NCBI GenBank assembly: GCA_022447225.1
Contig: JAKVAZ010000009.1
Location: 312,474 to 376,473 of the forward strand
Origin: Fuerstiella sp.
GTDB taxonomy: Bacteria; Planctomycetota; Planctomycetia; Planctomycetales; Planctomycetaceae
Direction: 5' to 3'
Length of the DNA stretch: 64,000 bases
A program made the position numbers and the translations under genes. The notes beneath the pieces were generated by a model. The model was not told the origin of the DNA, made no database searches, and was given only the letters and a program-made list of their open reading frames with translations. This document shows, piece by piece, positions 62,894 to 64,000 of the stretch (its first letter is position 1; each line of letters begins with the position of its first letter).

Positions 62894-63718
62894 ATGGCCT
62901 CTCCTCGAATTTGTATCCTGCGTGCACCCGGAACAAACTGTGATATCGAAACCGCGCACGCGTTCGAGTTGGCGGGCGCAAAGGCCGAACGCGTTCATTT
63001 GTTTCGCGTGCTGGAAACTCCGGAATTGCTGCGTGAATATCAGGGCCTGTGTATTCCGGGGGGGTTCAGCTATGGGGACGACCTTGGAGCGGGAGTGATC
63101 TTCAGTGGCCAGCTGCGTGGCCAGCTGAATGAGATGATGCAGGAATTCGTGCAGGCCGACACATTAGTCCTTGGGATCTGCAACGGATTTCAGGTCCTGC
63201 TCAAGTCCGGTCTGCTGCTGCAGTCACCGGCTGGAGCCGGGCAGGCTGATGAACCGTCCATGACGCTCACCTGGAACAGCAATGCACGCTACACCGACCG
63301 CTGGGTGCGATTGAAGGTCGCCTCTGAGTCCTGCGTCTTCCTGAAGGACATGGACGAGTTTGAATCACCCGTCGCTCACGCGGAAGGCCGACTGGCCGTC
63401 GGGGATCCGGGTGTGATCGATAAACTGCGTCAGCAGGATTCGATTGCCCTGTGTTACTGGTCGGACGCGGCCGATCAGCAGTCGAAGGAAACCGGCAGCG
63501 TTACAGATCTGGACGTCCTGCCGGAGCCGGAAAATCCCAACGGGTCCATCGCCAATATTGCCGCGCTGTCGAATGCCACAGGACGAATTCTGGGTCTGAT
63601 GCCTCATCCGGAACGCTACCTGTTTGCGACTCAGCATCCACAATGGACCCGCAATGGATTTCGCGGCGAAGGCGATGGTCTGCAGCTGTTTCGCAATGCC
63701 GTGAACTATTTCAAATAA
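62894..63718 (+). CDS. purQ: Phosphoribosylformylglycinamidine synthase, glutamine amidotransferase subunit
   Basis: 274 residues from the ATG at 62894; a TTG five codons upstream is open but not needed. It belongs to the class I amidotransferase subunit of FGAM synthase in purine synthesis, which makes ammonia from glutamine for PurL. The nucleophile Cys96 lies in LVLGICNGFQVLLKSG, and the His/Glu pair in GLMPHPERYLF. The start motif ICILRAPGTNCDIETAHAF and oxyanion IPGGFSYGDDLGAG are typical. It is about 45 residues longer than usual stand-alone PurQ, with extra sequence at residues about 190-225 (DAADQQSKETGSVTDLDVLP). The usual partner purS or purL is not visible in the window. Confidence 0.95.
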   Translation: MASPRICILRAPGTNCDIETAHAFELAGAKAERVHLFRVLETPELLREYQGLCIPGGFSYGDDLGAGVIFSGQLRGQLNEMMQEFVQADTLVLGICNGFQVLLKSGLLLQSPAGAGQADEPSMTLTWNSNARYTDRWVRLKVASESCVFLKDMDEFESPVAHAEGRLAVGDPGVIDKLRQQDSIALCYWSDAADQQSKETGSVTDLDVLPEPENPNGSIANIAALSNATGRILGLMPHPERYLFATQHPQWTRNGFRGEGDGLQLFRNAVNYFK

Positions 63719-64000
63719 AGCGGGTGTCAACAGCCGGTGTCCGAACTCGCTGCACCGTCAGCGATTGACCTGCCAAAGGCTGAATCCGTGGAATCGCGTG
63801 GTTGATGCGACCCATCATTTACCCTCGTTCAAATCGTGCGATTTTCCAACGGAACTCCGGGTCAGTCATTCGTCATTGATCAGGCGGATCCACGCCCGTT
63901 TTGCCGGGGCAATAAATACGCTCTGCCAGCTGCAAAAAAAGAGTGGTTGAATGGCATATTTCAACGGCCAGCAGTACGGTTAACTGGTTGTTGTCAGACA
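63719..64000. other. Right-edge region without a clear gene
   Basis: About 280 bases after purQ. An open plus-strand frame (about 63,765-63,950, with SSLIRRIHARFAGAINTLCQ) has no recognisable family; no terminator hairpin with T run is visible after purQ. Confidence 0.4.

Overview
The window looks like chromosome of a planctomycete (PVC group, probably Planctomycetales). The basis is family content rather than a marker gene: a DUF1501 protein, a planctomycete-type cytochrome c/WD40 secreted protein, a zinc-ribbon/RDD membrane protein, a small lipoprotein and a GTG-started small basic protein of the PVC type, giant BamB-like secreted proteins, and a respiratory cluster with a split cytochrome b and a very large multiheme cytochrome in place of cytochrome c1. 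I see no CRISPR array, rRNA, insertion sequence or prophage.

Layout. 1-12.8 kb: the C-terminal end of a DUF1501 protein, a GNAT acetyltransferase, an SBF-like transporter, a secreted cytochrome/WD40 protein, a zinc-ribbon/RDD membrane protein, an FHA protein, an alpha/beta-hydrolase-like secreted protein, a multi-zinc-ribbon protein and a small lipoprotein. 12.9-17 kb: two nitrilase-superfamily amidohydrolases flank a tRNA-Lys(UUU) with a clear terminator and a decayed sialidase-like (BNR-type) pseudogene; a DUF1805 protein follows. 17.2-21.8 kb (minus): a compact operon for oxyanion (molybdate or tungstate) uptake, running from a double-domain binding protein through permease and ATPase to a MoaD/ThiS-like sulfur carrier and a ThiF/MoeB-like activating enzyme. 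22.2-25.7 kb (minus): a LolD/MacB-like ABC ATPase, an FtsX-type permease and a membrane-anchored partner. 25.8-33.7 kb (plus): two tandem paralogues of about 1,300 and 1,250 residues, each reading propeller - Rossmann/methyltransferase-like domain - propeller - malectin-like domain. 33.7-38.8 kb (minus): penicillin-acylase family enzyme, LarA-family nickel-pincer racemase and cyclase-family hydrolase. 38.98-39.79 kb: a coiled-coil gene broken by about four frameshifts, downstream of an adenylate kinase family gene. 40.8-44.6 kb: a conserved unknown, the small basic protein with a strong terminator, a GH3-family protein and a DUF420 membrane protein.

45.25-61.75 kb (plus) is one long respiratory block: Rieske protein with a repeat-bearing N-terminal extension, b6-like cytochrome b, subunit-IV-like partner, octaheme cytochrome c with a coiled coil, a cupredoxin-like lipoprotein, a diheme cytochrome c lipoprotein, cytochrome oxidase subunits II and I, heme A synthase, heme O synthase, and oxidase subunits III and IV. 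Together these could carry electrons from quinol to oxygen and make the oxidase's heme A. An ABC ATPase without a permease and a purQ gene close the window.

Main points for follow-up: the remodelled quinol-oxidising complex (octaheme subunit, altered Qo motif, repeated Rieske extension), the twin four-domain secreted proteins, the tandem-domain oxyanion-binding protein linked to a sulfur-carrier pair, and two recently decayed genes visible only by joining reading frames.
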